This document shows, piece after piece, positions 46,961 to 59,602 of a stretch of 64,000 nt of DNA. The notes beneath the pieces are model-generated. The model searched no databases, was not told the DNA's origin, and was given only the letters and a program-made list of their open reading frames with translations. The position numbers were made by a program, and so were the translations under genes. The stretch is from Gnetum montanum (taxonomy: Eukaryota > Streptophyta > Gnetopsida > Gnetales > Gnetaceae), in contig MNCI01011963.1 in NCBI GenBank assembly GCA_015680685.1, positions 436,231-500,230 of the forward strand. The letters run 5' to 3'. Positions within the stretch are counted from its first letter, which is position 1, and the number at the start of each line of letters is the position of its first letter.

Positions 46961-47821
46961 TGATGAATAGTAGGTTAGTAGTGTTAATTAGTTATGATAT
47001 ATCAAAAATATAATATGTCAAAAGCAATAAATACTTATAAATATGATTCATCTACTACATTTATGGTATTTTTAATTAGTAGATAGTGAAACTCTATTAG
47101 TTTATATATTTTCATTCATAGCAGCAATCACTAAGTGCCCTATTATGGTTTTGAGTTAATTATACAATGTCTTAATTTAAATAAAATGTCCCTATACATG
47201 TTTAATGATCAACAATAAAGATTCAGATTAATCCCCTTACATTGCTATACTTTGACTTAGATTAAATTTATTTTTCTTTGTCATTTAATTCCCTATGAAA
47301 ATTAGAATAATGTTTATGATTCCATCATGTGTTAATCAAATGAAAAAAGGAGTGTAACCTAACTTTGAGTGTGATAATCCCATCAGTGGTATTACTTAGT
47401 ATGCAAAGTAGCATATCACTTAGTAATCCAAATGATTGATACACTAGTTTAGGATGTGAACAATAGATTGAGGCTTGAACACTCATCACTTTAGGTTAGT
47501 TTATGATTTACTTTACTGTTATTTAGATAATTAATTCATTTGTTATTATTTATTAGTTTAATCTATGGATGTAGCAATATCAATTATTATAAGCCTCAAC
47601 TATGCTTAACCATACAAGTTAAGGGCTACTATGAGTATAACTAAGAAGATAATGACCTACCATGACATGATAAACTAGCTAAATATCATGTTAACTCAAT
47701 CCAATGATTACAACAGTGTGTACCACGATTCTTATAGATTGTATAACTAGCATTTAGATATACTCACTCCTCATTAATAAGTTTAGGATGTGATGATAGA
47801 TTAGGAAATAGATACTCATCA
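46961..47821 (+). mobile_element. 3' LTR of Athila-like element H
   Basis: 861 bp, TGATGAATAG...ATACTCATCA. U3 has GATATATC and ATATGTC motifs, TATA at 47036-47042, AATAAAGA near 47214, and units of the CTTGGT type in decayed form (47370-47440). It is the 3' LTR because the extra ORF and PPT precede it and no PBS follows. Confidence 0.8.
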
Positions 47822-48341
47822 TTCATAGTGTTTCAATCCCTTTTCCAAATGGTGTTATTACATAACCAAGATGGTATCATTTCATGACAAGAAGTTTTAA
47901 TTATTGTAATAATATTCTTAATGAAAGGGCACATTATAATAATGGTTGTGTCTCTTGGGGAATTTTGGGAATTTTACCTAAGGAACTTATGCCTAGTAAT
48001 TAAAGATTGTATTAACATGGAGTTGCATAGCTAGTAAAGATTACTAACAAGTGCTAAGTGAAGCAAGAAAAAAAGAGACTTGTCATCCCTTCTAGCCTAG
48101 TCTAGGTCTAATCATGATGGTAATGTTAAATTTCCTCTTAAGTAATAAATACCAAAGTAAGACAACCCCAAGAAATCCTTGGAGCATGATCTAGATACTC
48201 TTATTCATTTTCATATTTTTCTTATTTATGTAATTAATTTTTATTTTCTTCTATATTTTTTTCTTTAAATTTCACTACATATAATGTCAAATATAACATA
48301 TGATTAATATTTGTCATGACATCTAAGAATGGGATGTCACA
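47822..48341 (+). mobile_element. LTR 3' part of chromovirus L
   Basis: AT-rich non-coding DNA ending GGATGTCACA at 48341, directly before an iMet-type PBS, so it is a 5' LTR. Its outer part is missing where the LTR of H abuts (47821/47822). The similar GTTACA/GTCACA ending links it to chromovirus F. Confidence 0.6.
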
Positions 48342-48343
48342 AG

Positions 48344-48355
48344 TGGTATCAAATT
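48344..48355 (+). other. Primer-binding site (tRNA-iMet type), chromovirus L
   Basis: TGGTATCAAATT two bases after the LTR end. TGGTATCA is the invariant start of the plant iMet site (TGGTATCAGAGC). Confidence 0.85.
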
Positions 48356-49690
48356 AAACCATGATCCAAGATAATCAAAATTAAGGGTTAACCATGATTC
48401 AAATATAAACTATGTGTGGATCGAGAAGTTAGAAAGGTGGGGTTGAATAAGTTCCCTAATTAAAAAATCATCAACCACCAAAACACACCAATTTTACATG
48501 GTTCCACAACATGGGTATGTCCACACTTGGAGGGTAGAATCTGTGCACACTTCCAAACTTAATTTTTTCAAAAATGTGGTTTGAAAGGCATCACTCCTTG
48601 TACAAGCTTTGAGCTCCACTCCAAAGTGTTTCACTACTACAAAACCACTTAACCTCACAAGGTCTCAATAAGCTTGAAATGTGGTTTAGAGGATCCCACA
48701 AACTTTACAAAATTAAGCTCCACTTTAGAGTGTTTTAACATCACAAAACCACTCAATCCCACAGGATCCCAACAAACTCAACAAGGATGTCTTCTTGCCA
48801 AAATCACATCAATCTTGGAGGGCTACAAGAAAGAAAGAAGAGAACAAGGAAAGAGTGTAACTAAATTTACATATCCTTGTACTTGAATTTGAGTACAATC
48901 ATAATCAAGCAAATTATGTTACAATGAAGAGCAAGAATAAAATTGCTTAGAATAGCCAATGATAGAACTTGTGTAAACAATTCTTTCATAATTCCCAAGA
49001 TTTTGGCATTGTATTATAGCTCAGAGTTTCTAAAAACTCATTGAAATTCATGTAATAGCTACTAAATGACTAGTATATACATCTACTTCAAACTTTAGAC
49101 ATTTATTTGAGATGGCCCTCGATGTAGGAAAGACATCTATCTAAAAAGTAAGACATCTACTATGAGATGTCTTACCATAGACATCTATTATGGAAGATAG
49201 ACATCTGCTATTTTTTGAAGATGTCTACCTCACTTTTGAACTTTGAAGTATGAGGCATTCTCTTGTCAATTTGATTTCTTGGTAGTCCTCGAAACACCTT
49301 ATTTTGATTTGTAGACTCCATTTTTATCCATGCTCTCATCTTGCCCATGTAGTCTTCATTTTGACATTTTGACATAGATCTTGTTTCTTTGAAGTTCTTG
49401 TTTATGGCCTTGTAAAAATAATGACACACATACATTCTACATTCTCCATTTTTCTTAAGGTTTTGACATACCAAAAGGTCAACACTATGATTCATAATCC
49501 TAATGAACAATGAAGCATCATTAGAGGTATACCATGTCTAAGATGAACCATGCCCATGAATCATCATAACCTACATAAATGTCTTTCTAATACATCCACT
49601 CCCATGGATATTAATAACATGATTTTAACAAGATTAGATGAACAAAATATCAATAAGATATATCACTTGTAGGAGATTTTGGTAAAGCAA
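48356..49690 (+). pseudogene. gag start of chromovirus L, split by a solo LTR
   Basis: 48356-48409 and 49490-49690 join across the copia solo LTR. After about 49545 short gag-like pieces (MNHAHESS, HDFNKIR) are legible. No core or knuckle can be recognised further right, so the rest of L is lost or too decayed. Confidence 0.4.
48415..49484 (-). mobile_element. Copia solo LTR (family of element C)
   Basis: 1070 bp, TGTGGATCG...GGTCAACA on the plus strand, flanked by a perfect 5-bp target duplication CTATG (48410-48414, 49485-49489). Same length and organisation as the LTR at 13681-14750. AGACATCT/AGATGTCT cluster at 49095-49235. No internal sequence remains: this is the product of LTR-LTR recombination. 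Confidence 0.92.
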
Positions 49691-50403
49691 GGATAACATC
49701 CATCTAGGTAACTCTTACCAATTTCTTAATAATGATAAATCTTCCCTTAGTTGTCTAAGCATCTAAAACATTAAATCCCAATTTAGGGAAGTAACAAAAA
49801 TAGTCTTTAGTATTTTCTTCATAAAGTTAACAACCCTCAATTGAAGTCTTCTAGGATCTTAACTTATTATTAAGTTTTTTCATTCTCAAAACATCAAAAC
49901 CCCATTTAAATAACAATTGGATATTCCATATCTATCTAGGTTCCAATCACTACAAGCAAAAGAATAGAGAATAATTTTCATCAAAATGCTAATATATAGA
50001 TATCAAGGAGCTTATGATTGGCTATTATATAGTTATGAAAATTTAACCCACTCACCTATGTTTTAAGACATTATGGGATTCTTGGGTGTAGGTTCACCAA
50101 GGATTCTTAGGCTTAATTCAGGAGTTTATCAACATGACAATTTGATAATTTGAATATTTTATTTTTGAATATGGTATATAAATAAAGGTAAGAAATTTAC
50201 CATTACCAAGAGAATTTGGTGAAGTCTTTTAAAGTTTTAAAGGATATAACTAGAGTAATATAGATAAGATATGCACCACATTGACTAAATAGATAATGCA
50301 TCAACGAGAAGAATAAGCATCCCATTTCTAGGAAGAATAGGTACCACATCAAGGACAACATAAGAAACCTTCTATAGCATAAAATGTGGTGCTTGCTATC
50401 ATG
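49691..50403. other. Unassigned AT-rich interval
   Basis: No domain, LTR edge or RNA gene seen. Probably decayed internal sequence of chromovirus L. Confidence 0.4.
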
Positions 50404-50700
50404 GAGGATGTGACACCTACTAGATAACTACAAGATAACATGAAACACCTATATTGGATAGCATGTGGCATCTATTATCTTGAACCATGTGGCACCTACT
50501 AATCGATAGCATATAGTGCCTACTACCCTAAACCATGTAATGCCTGCTACCCCATCACATGCAAAACCTACTATCCTCAAGGATGTGATTCCTACTATCC
50601 TAAACCATGCAATGCCTACTACCCCATCACATGCAACACCAACTATCCTCAAGGATGTGATGCCTACTATCCTAGAGAAGATGGTGTCTGATATGCTCTA
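50404..50700. repeat. 24-bp minisatellite (about 12 units)
   Basis: Units of 24 bp with consensus near ATGTGATGCCTACTATCCTA plus four bases, for example at 50531, 50555, 50579, 50603, 50627 and 50651. Three consecutive units form a 72-bp higher-order repeat, best seen at 50532-50603 against 50604-50675. 24 bp equals eight codons and the plus strand is open at 50516-50701 (MPTTL/MPATP-type repeats), but no longer frame supports a protein. Confidence 0.85.
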
Positions 50701-52417
50701 GCATAACACATGACTTGGTGTCTACTATGCTCTAACATAACACATGACTAATTATAAAGCCTCGATTAACATGCGACTAATTAAAACACAAACATGTTCT
50801 AGAAATGTTACAGAGTTAAATTCTTTAGACATACCATAACATTTCATCAACCAAATTGTAAAGTTAACCTAATGAAGATATTTGGCCTTTTGTCAAAATC
50901 ATGTCTTTATATGTTAATTTTTAGTGTTGACTATGGTTCAAAAAAATTAAATTGTAAACTTTTGGTTTTAGTAATTTTTTCAATATAATATAGCATTTTG
51001 AAATGGTATTTACCAAGTTATGCATACCATATATTATTTCAAAATGGGATTTTCCATCTGAGTTGAGGAAACTTTCAGAAGCTATTTCAAGAACTTTTAT
51101 GGAAATTCACTAATCCTTTAATGAGAATATAGGAATTCCAAGATCTTATTTATTTTCCTTGAGTTACTAATGAAGTTATAAAAATCAATTATAAAATTCC
51201 ATTGAATTAACATAACTAAACCTAGGCATAGAGCCCCTCTTATTCAACTTGTAAGGGTCATTTGTAAGGGGTTGATAAAGAAACTAATATTTGTTAGATA
51301 ATAACAATGTATCTCACCCTCTCAACCTTTTGTTTAAGATCTTATAGAGTAAGCTTAAAAATCCTTAGCACCTTACTTTCATTAGGTTATACCTACGATT
51401 TGTGAAAATATGCTAATATCACACCCATATAATGAAACTATCAAAATATATTAAATCTTCATATGGGAGTCTATCCCATCGCTCAATGTTAATGTTAAGT
51501 TAGCTAAAAGTTCTAATTTTATCCATAAGTCAATTTAACAAGGCTAATTTAAAAAATACATAATTTTAGTATTGCAAAATTAGGGTGGATGTTGAACTCT
51601 AAAAAATAAATATTAATATTTAAAAATTCAAAGTACAATTGATCAATGAAGAGATAATCTTTAAAATGCCCATGAGGTTTGGGATACTATTTTAAGTTTT
51701 TATCCTTGCAACCAATTCTTTAAAAACTTATTTTTAGAATAGGAAAAGGATTAAGCCTTACCCTTATTTAGAAATAGCCTAACAGGTTTTCACTTCTTAG
51801 TAAAGGATTTCTTGTAAAAAGAAAGAGAAAAATCTTTCTAAATGTAAAAGAAACCTTCAAGATAAAAAATGATCAAATAGTAATAAAAACTGAAAACCTC
51901 ACATTTTTAAGCCTTCAAAATAAAAAGAAATTAATGCTATAAAAAACAAATTAATTGTTGAAATTTCAATAGACGTTATTTTTTACATGAAAATGTAATT
52001 GAAAATTGATATCTTTCATAATATTATATTTAACTCCCTCTTAGTGTAGTTTTCTAAAATAATGAAAATTTAACATAGTTTTCATGCCTTGAAACCATGT
52101 CCAACATGTAGCACTTGTTGAAACAATTTCAATAGCACCAATTTTGTCTAAATCAAACTTACTTATAGTTAGGGAGATATTGCTTTTTAAATTTTTTTAT
52201 GATTCATGCCAAGTTAAGAAAATTTAAAATTAAATTCATAAATAATTTAATTTAAAAGTTTTGATGCCAAGAATCAAACTCAAAATGTGGCAAGTAATAA
52301 CTATAATTTTTAAGGCTAATTCCCTTAACCACTACATCAAGCAATTTGGTTGTGTTTAAGAAAATGTTGTTTGTAATATATCTATATAAAACATTAAATT
52401 TTCATTTACAAATTATA
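50701..52417. other. Unassigned AT-rich interval
   Basis: 1.7 kb without recognisable coding, LTR edges or structural RNA. Very low G+C, many A/T runs. The block 52262-52350 (CAAACTCAAAATGTGGCAAG...TTAACCACTACATCAAGCAA) resembles dispersed plant repeats I cannot name. Confidence 0.4.
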
Positions 52418-52480
52418 AAATATATATTATATTATATTATATTTTTAAAATTAAAAATTATTATTATTATTATTATTCAT
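52418..52480. repeat. AT-rich microsatellite and (ATT)n tail
   Basis: TATATTATATTATATT at 52425-52442 and (TTA)n at 52458-52477. The (TTA)n part lies exactly at the 3' end of the LINE remnant on the minus strand, where RTE-type LINEs carry short tandem repeats. Confidence 0.7.
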
Positions 52481-52926
52481 CCTAGCCTTGTTCCAACAAC
52501 ATGGGGTTAGATACATGAGCTATTTTTCACCATTCAATTTTATAAAGATCTAGATATTTGTTTATTTATAATTTCTTCAAATTATCTTAAATTATTTCTC
52601 TTCCATGTCTTTTTTGGTCTTCCTTTCAATGGCTTTCCTAGAACAATGATGTAGCAACATTTCTTTATAGGCTCATTGTCTAATCTTTTGGGCACATGAC
52701 CAAGCCATCTAAGCCATTACTTTTATAATTTATCTAAAATAAGACCTAGTACCAAGTCTTCCTCTAATGCCTATATTATGTAGTTTATCTCTTCTAGCAA
52801 CATTCAACATCCATCTAAGCATTTGCATTTCTACTACAATGATTTGTTATTCATGCCTCTTTTGTACTACCCAACATTCAACTTCATATAAGATAATATG
52901 TCTAGTTTATGTCTTGTAAAATTTTT
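52481..52926 (-). pseudogene. RTE-type LINE, C-terminal end of ORF
   Basis: Minus strand blocks in order: LYEVECWVVQKRHE (near 52870), MQMLRWMLNVARRDKLHNIGI (52835-52775 in two parts), RWLGHVPKRLDN (52710-52675), LKGRPKKTW (52629-52603). These match the conserved tail of RTE LINE proteins (ECWxxxKxxExxLxxAExRMLRWM, RWxGHVxRR, RGRPKxxW). One frameshift and several stops. 5'-truncated at about 52926, usual for LINEs. Target duplication not found. Confidence 0.8.
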
Positions 52927-53780
52927 CTTTTAGTTATTATTAATGTTTTTAGAATTATTATTAATATAATAAATAAATAAATTTATATTTAAAAATGCAA
53001 AAGTGCACCCTATTACCAAGGCTGCACTAGACTTATTATTGGGGTTGGATGGTCTAACACCCCCCTTTATTATCAAGGTTATGTAGGTCTTGCCATTAGG
53101 GGTAGCACTAGCCTTGCGAGCTACACAATCTTGCATAATTTTAAAAAATAATATATGAAAAAATTTTGAAAACCTTGGCCTTTTGCTACTACATAGGCCA
53201 AGGGTGACATTGCAACACAACATAGCATTATAAGAAAACCTAAGCTACATAGGCCTATAGAGGGTTATGCCCTACTTCAAATGTCATCCTTCAACCACAT
53301 CACCTTTTATATCATCGTGTATCACATAGCCGCTACCACATCTTCATGTTACCATCTATTTTCCATACTATGCATTTGTGTGCCTACATTTATGGGTTCC
53401 ATCACTACCTCTGCCTCCCATTCCCAAAACCCTAACCTTATTGAGGTAGACATCTATGATGCTAACAATGGTCACAAACACCATAGGTTCATATGGCCTA
53501 AGCAATGTCGAGTATCATAGGCTTATATCTCTTTAGCATCTAAAAACTTCATAAGTCTACACCTCAATGATCGAGTGGAGGAAAAAGTTAATCTTTTAAG
53601 AAAAAATAAAAATATACTAATAGTAAGTATATATGTGAAATCACAATAAGTTATAAATAACCCAACTAATAAGTTGAGCAATAACAACTCTAGTAAAAAC
53701 CTAGTTATTAAGCACGTTTATTCTAGAGTATTATTGGAATGAATAACCCCTCAAGTAGTATTTTTAACAAATAGTTATTT
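52927..53780. other. Unassigned interval with less AT-rich core
   Basis: 53000-53520 is less AT-rich than its surroundings. The open pieces at 53223-52930 (minus) and 53281-53520 (plus) have no motif I recognise and overlap no element. Could be a fragment of unique DNA or of a DNA transposon. No terminal inverted repeats seen. Confidence 0.35.
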
Positions 53781-53782
53781 CC

Positions 53783-54000
53783 AGTAGATTTTAACCTTTC
53801 AGACATGATGGTGAAGTTAGATCAGACATATGGAAACCTAAAAATTAGTTTTTAAACCTCATGCTTAATCATACCTATCTTTTCAAAAAATGAACAATCA
53901 TTTATGATAGATTTCAACATTCTGAACATGATGGTGAAGTCAAATTAGGTGTATAAAAATACAATAATTAGTTTTTAAAGCTTACATAAAATCATGCCTT
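53783..54000. repeat. Two imperfect direct repeats, about 95 bp each
   Basis: AGATTTTAACCTTTCAGACATGATGGTGAAG at about 53786 and AGATTTCAACATTCTGAACATGATGGTGAAG at about 53909 (quoted in parts: both share ACATGATGGTGAAGT) are followed by AATTAGTTTTTAAA and AATCAT.CC at equal distances. The period is about 123 bp. Function unknown. Confidence 0.65.
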
Positions 54001-54764
54001 AATAATATTATAAAACTTTAATTATCATAACTTGGGCATCTAATGTTCATTTCAAGTAAATAGTAGTTTCTCACTTTTCTAGCTTTTTGAATTTAATGGA
54101 AATGTCAAATTGGTCATAAATAGTTGACAATATAAACTAGTCCTTCATAGGCCTATGACCTAGATCAAGTAATTGTCTTTAACAACCTAATGGTTATGTC
54201 TAATAAATTTGATCTTTTCATTAGTCTTGGACCATAGGATTAGGTAATTAACATATATTTATTCCTAGTGACTACTAGTTTATATCCTAGACATCAAACC
54301 TAAAATTAGTGACATCAAACCTAAAATTAGTGACCGCTAGTTTATAATTAGTTACAATATTGAAGGTACTATTCTAAAGTAATGGAAAAGTCATCAAGAG
54401 TCAAAATAAAACCTAAACCATTTTCAAAAGAACCAAGAAATTAAAGGATTAATTAGAAAACTAATATTAAAATAAGTATATAAACCAACTCAACAAGCAT
54501 GAAGACATACCAAGTAGAGATCAACCATAATGAAGAATTTTAATCTTATTCCAACAAAATGTATGATATATGTATTTGATAATGAGTTAAAAGAAAATCT
54601 AAAAACACATATGAAGGTGTCAACAAATAATGTTTTCTAAAGAAGTCTATCTAGTGAAAGACAATACTCTATTTGTCCATCTTAGGCCTTGAATTAGCAT
54701 GAATATTGATTCCCATGTATCCTTACAAAATTACTAAGTCTAAATGCTAATTTTCTTTATCTAT
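54001..54764. other. Unassigned interval upstream of I
   Basis: AT-rich, no coding seen. Contains a short tandem pair GACATCAAACCTAAAATTAGT (two 22-bp copies, about 54291-54334). The last bases TCTAT (54760-54764) would be the target duplication of element I. Confidence 0.4.
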
Positions 54765-55717
54765 TAATGAATCATGGTTTTTCAACTGCTGATATCGGAC
54801 CCTTGACATCAAATCCTTGACATCAAACCCTTAATAACCAGGTGCTAATATTGGACCCTTGACATCAGACCCTTGATATCGGACCCTCGATATCAGGTAC
54901 GTGATATCGCAACCTAGGTAACGATATCTTATACATGATATCGTGGTTACTATGTAAGCCTATAAATACCACATTTGGGCACACAGGAAGGGGGGAGTTA
55001 GTAAGTAGGCCAGTATAGAAGTAGAGTCTTTTTGTTCATTTTTAGTTCATCTCAACTCTTTCCCCAGTGCATGCCTACAGTGTGATGACTGTAATTATAC
55101 AGAACCTTTATTCGAGTGTGATGTACTTGGACACGCACATGACCGGCAATAAAGATCGAGATTACTCCATCATTGTAGCATTCACTTAGTTTTAATTACT
55201 TAATTATTATTGTTATTTATTGCTTTCTTAATTAATGTTTCTTTACCTTCCTTTACTATCCATGTTATTAAACGCAAAATGAGTACGACTTAATCATGAG
55301 CATTTAAGTGTGACTACTTGGTAACCTAGTAGCGTATCTAGAAGCGCTCAAGTAATATACACTTTATAATCCCATAAGTAGTACATGAGTTCTAAGATGT
55401 CTACGGATGATTAAGTACAGATGCTCATCGTACTTAGGCTAGCTTAGGTTCTCTTCTCACACTCACTCTTAGCCTAAAACAAAGTTATTTTCCATTGCCT
55501 CTAGGAGTAGCACTAGTTTAGGCCCACATCATACACCTCACTCTAGACTAAACCATACGTGACAAAGCAAATACTAGTCTAGATGGGAAGATAGCGAACT
55601 GCGATCAACATGTAACTATCTAGATACCAAAACTAGCCCATTTGTGGAGTTCGACCGGATCATGCATGAACACTCATATTCGTATGGTTGAGTGTAGGAG
55701 TACCTCACCACTCATCA
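54765..55717 (+). mobile_element. 5' LTR of Athila-like element I
   Basis: 953 bp. Starts TAATGAATCATGG (decayed TGATGAGTCATGA, as in J) and ends CACTCATCA before a PBS. U3 carries about nine GATATC/GACATC motifs, often as CCTTGAYATC, at 54790-54950. TATA box TATAAAT at 54961-54967, AATAAAGATC near 55148, CTTGGT-type units at 55317-55380. Confidence 0.88.
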
Positions 55718-55736
55718 TTAGCACCATTTCTAGGGA
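55718..55736 (+). other. Primer-binding site (tRNA-Asp type), element I
   Basis: TTAGCACCATTTCTAGGGA directly after the LTR. Differs from K's site mostly by transitions. Confidence 0.75.
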
Positions 55737-55850
55737 TGGTGTTAGTTATCTAGATTAGTTACATCATCCAAGATCGTTGTAACAAAGCATTAACGTTATA
55801 TCTTTTAGAAAAGAGATTAATTTCAAGTAAGTCACACACAATTTGTAATG

Positions 55851-58158
55851 ATGTCTCCATCACAAGATCATGCTAACACCACAACTACTGAGGCAATTCA
55901 TGGAGAACCAATAAATATATGATGATGAAGATGAAGTTTGGAGTACTCAACCTCATGCAGGGATTCCCTATGTTCATGAACACCCCAATGGTACTCAAGG
56001 ACTCTCATCATCCAACTCTAACACCTCTAGTGAGGATGGGACATCTAATAGAATGAGGGGGCCCGTAAGGCCTGGGACCTTCTCAATAGTTAACAAGAAT
56101 TTATTTGGGGATGATTGGAAGACTTACAAAAGACATGATGATTTTTCCAGTTCTTTCTCTTCCTCTACCCCTTCAATGTCAAGTCGTGACATGGATGACC
56201 ATCTTTCAATGGATCAGCATAGAACTAAAAATCAAGCCCATAGGAAAACTTGAGAACGCCAACATGAACAAGAATAACATCATTCCAACTTATAAATTCA
56301 TAACCTACCTAGTGACGATGAACCCCTACTACCCACTAAGAGCCTAATGCATATACAAGAGGCTGTTCAAATATCCTTCAGGCATCACAAAGAAAGCCAT
56401 CTCCCTAGGCTTGATTTAAACAACTTTTCCAAGTTTTCAGAAGACTATGATTTATATCTACAATAGCATTTACAAGCCTTCTATGATACCTGTGCATGGA
56501 ATAATATTGATAATGGGTGGCAAAAACTTAAGCTCTTTCCTATGACACTCATTGGCCAAGCAAAAGTATGGTACAGATCCTTAAAACCAAAATCAATTCG
56601 TAGATGGCCAACAATGGTAGAACTCTTTATTGAACAATATCAAACCTATGCCAAAGTGTTAGCCTTGAGGAGACAAATCCAAGAATGGAAACAAGGGCAA
56701 CATGAAACCTTGGACATGGCTTTAGAAAGATACTATTCCTTGTCAAAAAAATTCCCAAGCCATGGGTTCTCCGATGACAAGCTAATGTATCACATCATGG
56801 ATGGACTTCATAATGAAACAAGGGAGACTCTAGGGATGTATGCCCCAGATCAACTATATGAGCTACGGACCCACCAACTCCAAGAGCTTATCCAATGGGT
56901 AGAAAAAGAAGAAGGAGAAATAGCTAAATGGGAGAATGTTGAAAGTTCTCAACAGGACCAAAATCTCAACTTAGCAAGGGTCCATGATTATGAAGAGGAG
57001 AAATCAACTCACTCCAAGGAGGTGGAATCATCTTTGCCAATCCTACAATCACTAGATGAAATCAAGGCAAAGATTAATAAGATGACAAAATGGGTACATA
57101 AAAAATATAGAGAATATGCTAACATTAGTAGAGGTAGAACTATGCCAAATCAAGAAACAGGACAAGACACCACGCAACAATCAAAATGAAGGGTTGAAGA
57201 TAATAAGAATAGGAGCTCAACTGTCAATCATACATATTAATGTAATGTTTGTCTGTATGATCACCCCAAAGGTCAATGCCCAATCTTGTCACATTTACAT
57301 GCGCATTGGGGAGGAATGCTACATCCATATTTTGTATAGAAATATTGTGTTCAACCGCAATGGCAAAAAACCTAGTCATGGGGGAAACCACCACCAACCA
57401 GACCATACCCTTTGTATGTCCCAACGCCAAATGCTTATTATGTGCAACACCTTGTTTCTCCAATTGGATCAACATCCTCTACTTTACCTCATCACTATCA
57501 TTCTCCCGAGTACTATCCACCCATGTCCTCTCCAACAAGATCACCACCTTATGTGCCTTACACTTTTCCTCAACCTTAATATTCCCATCCTTCACCTCCT
57601 TCTACATCGCCACCAATTGTACTAGAAGGTTTTGCACCGTATCACCAACCCACGAACGTTACTTGTGCTACTACTGTCAATAGTAGTGGAGGTACTCAAA
57701 AGTGTTCTTTCTTCAGGCATGGTCGTAGAAAAAAATAACACGATGCTGAAACCACTGCATCCTCCAACTCAGCACAAGCCAAACGCTATGATGCATCTTT
57801 ATCCTTGAACTCAATGCCTCTTGTTACTTTATCTGGGCCACCAATCAATGATCCATTAGTCATGCGGCCCAATGAATATAACCACATAGGGAGACATATT
57901 GATCTTTGCATACCATCTTATGATCATGGGTGCCCTCCTTATTGCATGACCACATCTTATAAACTACCCCATTATGCCTACTATAATCAAGTGTGTGCAC
58001 CCCAATTTGGGTACATTCCTACTACCATACCAAAAGACACCCAGTGGTTTGGATATGATCGATCCCCAACATTTCCAACATGCATGGATCCACATTTTCC
58101 ATTTATTAATTCCAAACATGCTCAATTGTTTAGTTATGGGGGATATCCCCCATTCTAA
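55851..58158 (+). pseudogene. gag of Athila-like element I, nearly full length
   Basis: ATG at 55851 (MSPSQDHANTTTTEAIHG). After a one-base shift near 55915 the rest stays in one frame to the stop at 58156. Ser-rich segment (56150-56200), then the gag core in the 215-codon open stretch 56542-57189: MTLIGQAKVWYRSLKPKSI, FIEQYQTYAKVLALRRQIQ, LDMALERYYSL, and a Lys/Glu coiled segment. Knuckle CNVCLYDHPKGQC at 57241-57279 (CX2CX3HX4C). A Pro/Tyr/His-rich tail follows and a final open piece 57805-58158 ends GGYPPF. Few in-frame stops (for example 56251, 57187), so this is the best preserved full-length gag. Confidence 0.85.
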
Positions 58159-59590
58159 CAAATAGAATCAATAAGTGTTTTTCCTTTTCCTTAATTTTAC
58201 AATTTTTTGTTTTCTAGTTTTTTCATCTTTCAATTTGTTGTTTTATCTTTTTATTTGTTGTTTCATCTTTTTATTTATTTATTTTTTTATCTTTTTATGG
58301 GTAATCTCATCTATGAATAAAACACTCATGTGACCCATTGGTTGAGGTGTTATTCTATGCTATCAAGTCTCAAGTGACTAATTATTTGGATAGTGAGCCC
58401 ACAACATCCACCCACCCATTCTATTAATAAGAGGTTCTACTTTGGGTACAATGATATTCTTGTCATCATGAAAACTTAAAAGTAATTTTGTGCTCATTAT
58501 GCCTAGTCCGAAGAATGATGGACTAAGAAGGAATGGCCAAGGTATGACATCAAGGGGACTTATAGATTCTCTTTGGTGACATCTATAGGTGCTATCATGC
58601 AACCTGGTTGTACTAAGATCCTTGTAGACCTAATGCAAAATAGGAGTAAGAGTAATGAAGGCACTCAATAAAGAAACTCAATGCTATTCTGGGGGTCTCA
58701 CTGGAAAGACATGCACCCATGCCTGAAGGTTGGTAGCTTCTCCGATTCGTTGTTGGAAAGGACAAAGTCCCAAAGTGGCTAAAAAAAAGATGAACCACAC
58801 AAGAAAAGATCAAAAGAAAAAATTGTGTGTGTGTGCTGCAGATTCCAAATCACTTCTCCCTTGGACGAAACACCAAGTGATCGTAAACCTTGTTGTCATG
58901 GTGCTCTTATGGTTGCCCATCATTGGATGAAATAATGTGATGTCACTAATTGGAGAAATGGACTTGGTCTTGATTTTGATGCAATAGGCTAATGACACAT
59001 TAATCACACCCTACACTCAAGATTCATCGTATCCTAGGTTAGTTACCTCATGTCCCAATCTCTACAATCCCTTCTACAACTCATTTCACCTCACTGTCTA
59101 AGTATTTCTAACTTTTGTCTTGTGTGGCATAGAATTCATACCTTATTGTGGTGGTATTTAACATGTGTGTGTTTTTTTGCATCAATGTAGATTACATTTA
59201 ACCCTTCTAGTGCCTACAAACATTTTAAGGTGTGGTTATGCAAGGGCATTATAACTTGGAACCTACTTTGGGGAGCACCCACTTGCATGACTTTTGTAAT
59301 TTGTACCTGTTGCACACCACCACATCATTTTATACCCTTCGAATACTTCATTTCCAAATCTATTCTTTCCTTTGTCATCATTTTACCAAACATTCCTCAA
59401 GACCATTACATGTCCTTTTATGTGTCACCTAAACAAATCAAGTCCAACATTAAACTTTTAGGGAAACTTCCTTGAAAATTTTCTAACTCTAAAATCACAC
59501 TAAGTAAAGAATTCAACATTTATTAAAGGTAATGAGTAAGGTATGAAATAATTGAACTTCTTTTAATAACCTTACTAAAAATTGATCTTT
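58159..59590 (+). other. Non-coding interior of element I
   Basis: 1.4 kb between gag and the extra ORF. T-rich tract with repeats of TTTTATCTTTTTATTTGTTG (58200-58300), then no recognisable protease, RT, RNase H or integrase motif on either strand. In D this place holds about 6 kb from protease to spacer. A donor-like AAAG/GTAATGAG lies at 59528/59529. Confidence 0.55.
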
Positions 59591-59602
59591 TTGTGATTAT
59601 AG
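59591..59602 (+). other. Splice-acceptor-like site before extra ORF of I
   Basis: TTGTGATTATAG immediately before ATG at 59603. It is identical over 12 bases to the D site (20989-21000, minus). Preceded by a T-rich stretch. Confidence 0.6.

Noticed and set aside
50404-50700. CRISPR-like array
   Set aside because: Units are contiguous and mutually similar with no unique spacers, and the context is plant DNA. It is a minisatellite.
53281-53520. 79-codon frame with a hydrophobic start as a secreted host peptide
   Set aside because: No promoter, homologous motif or gene context. Single short frame in decayed DNA.
57116-57683. Two long overlapping plus-strand frames (169 and 135 codons)
   Set aside because: They are other frames of gag I. 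The knuckle and Pro/Tyr tail are read in the frame of 56542-57189 and 57805-58158.
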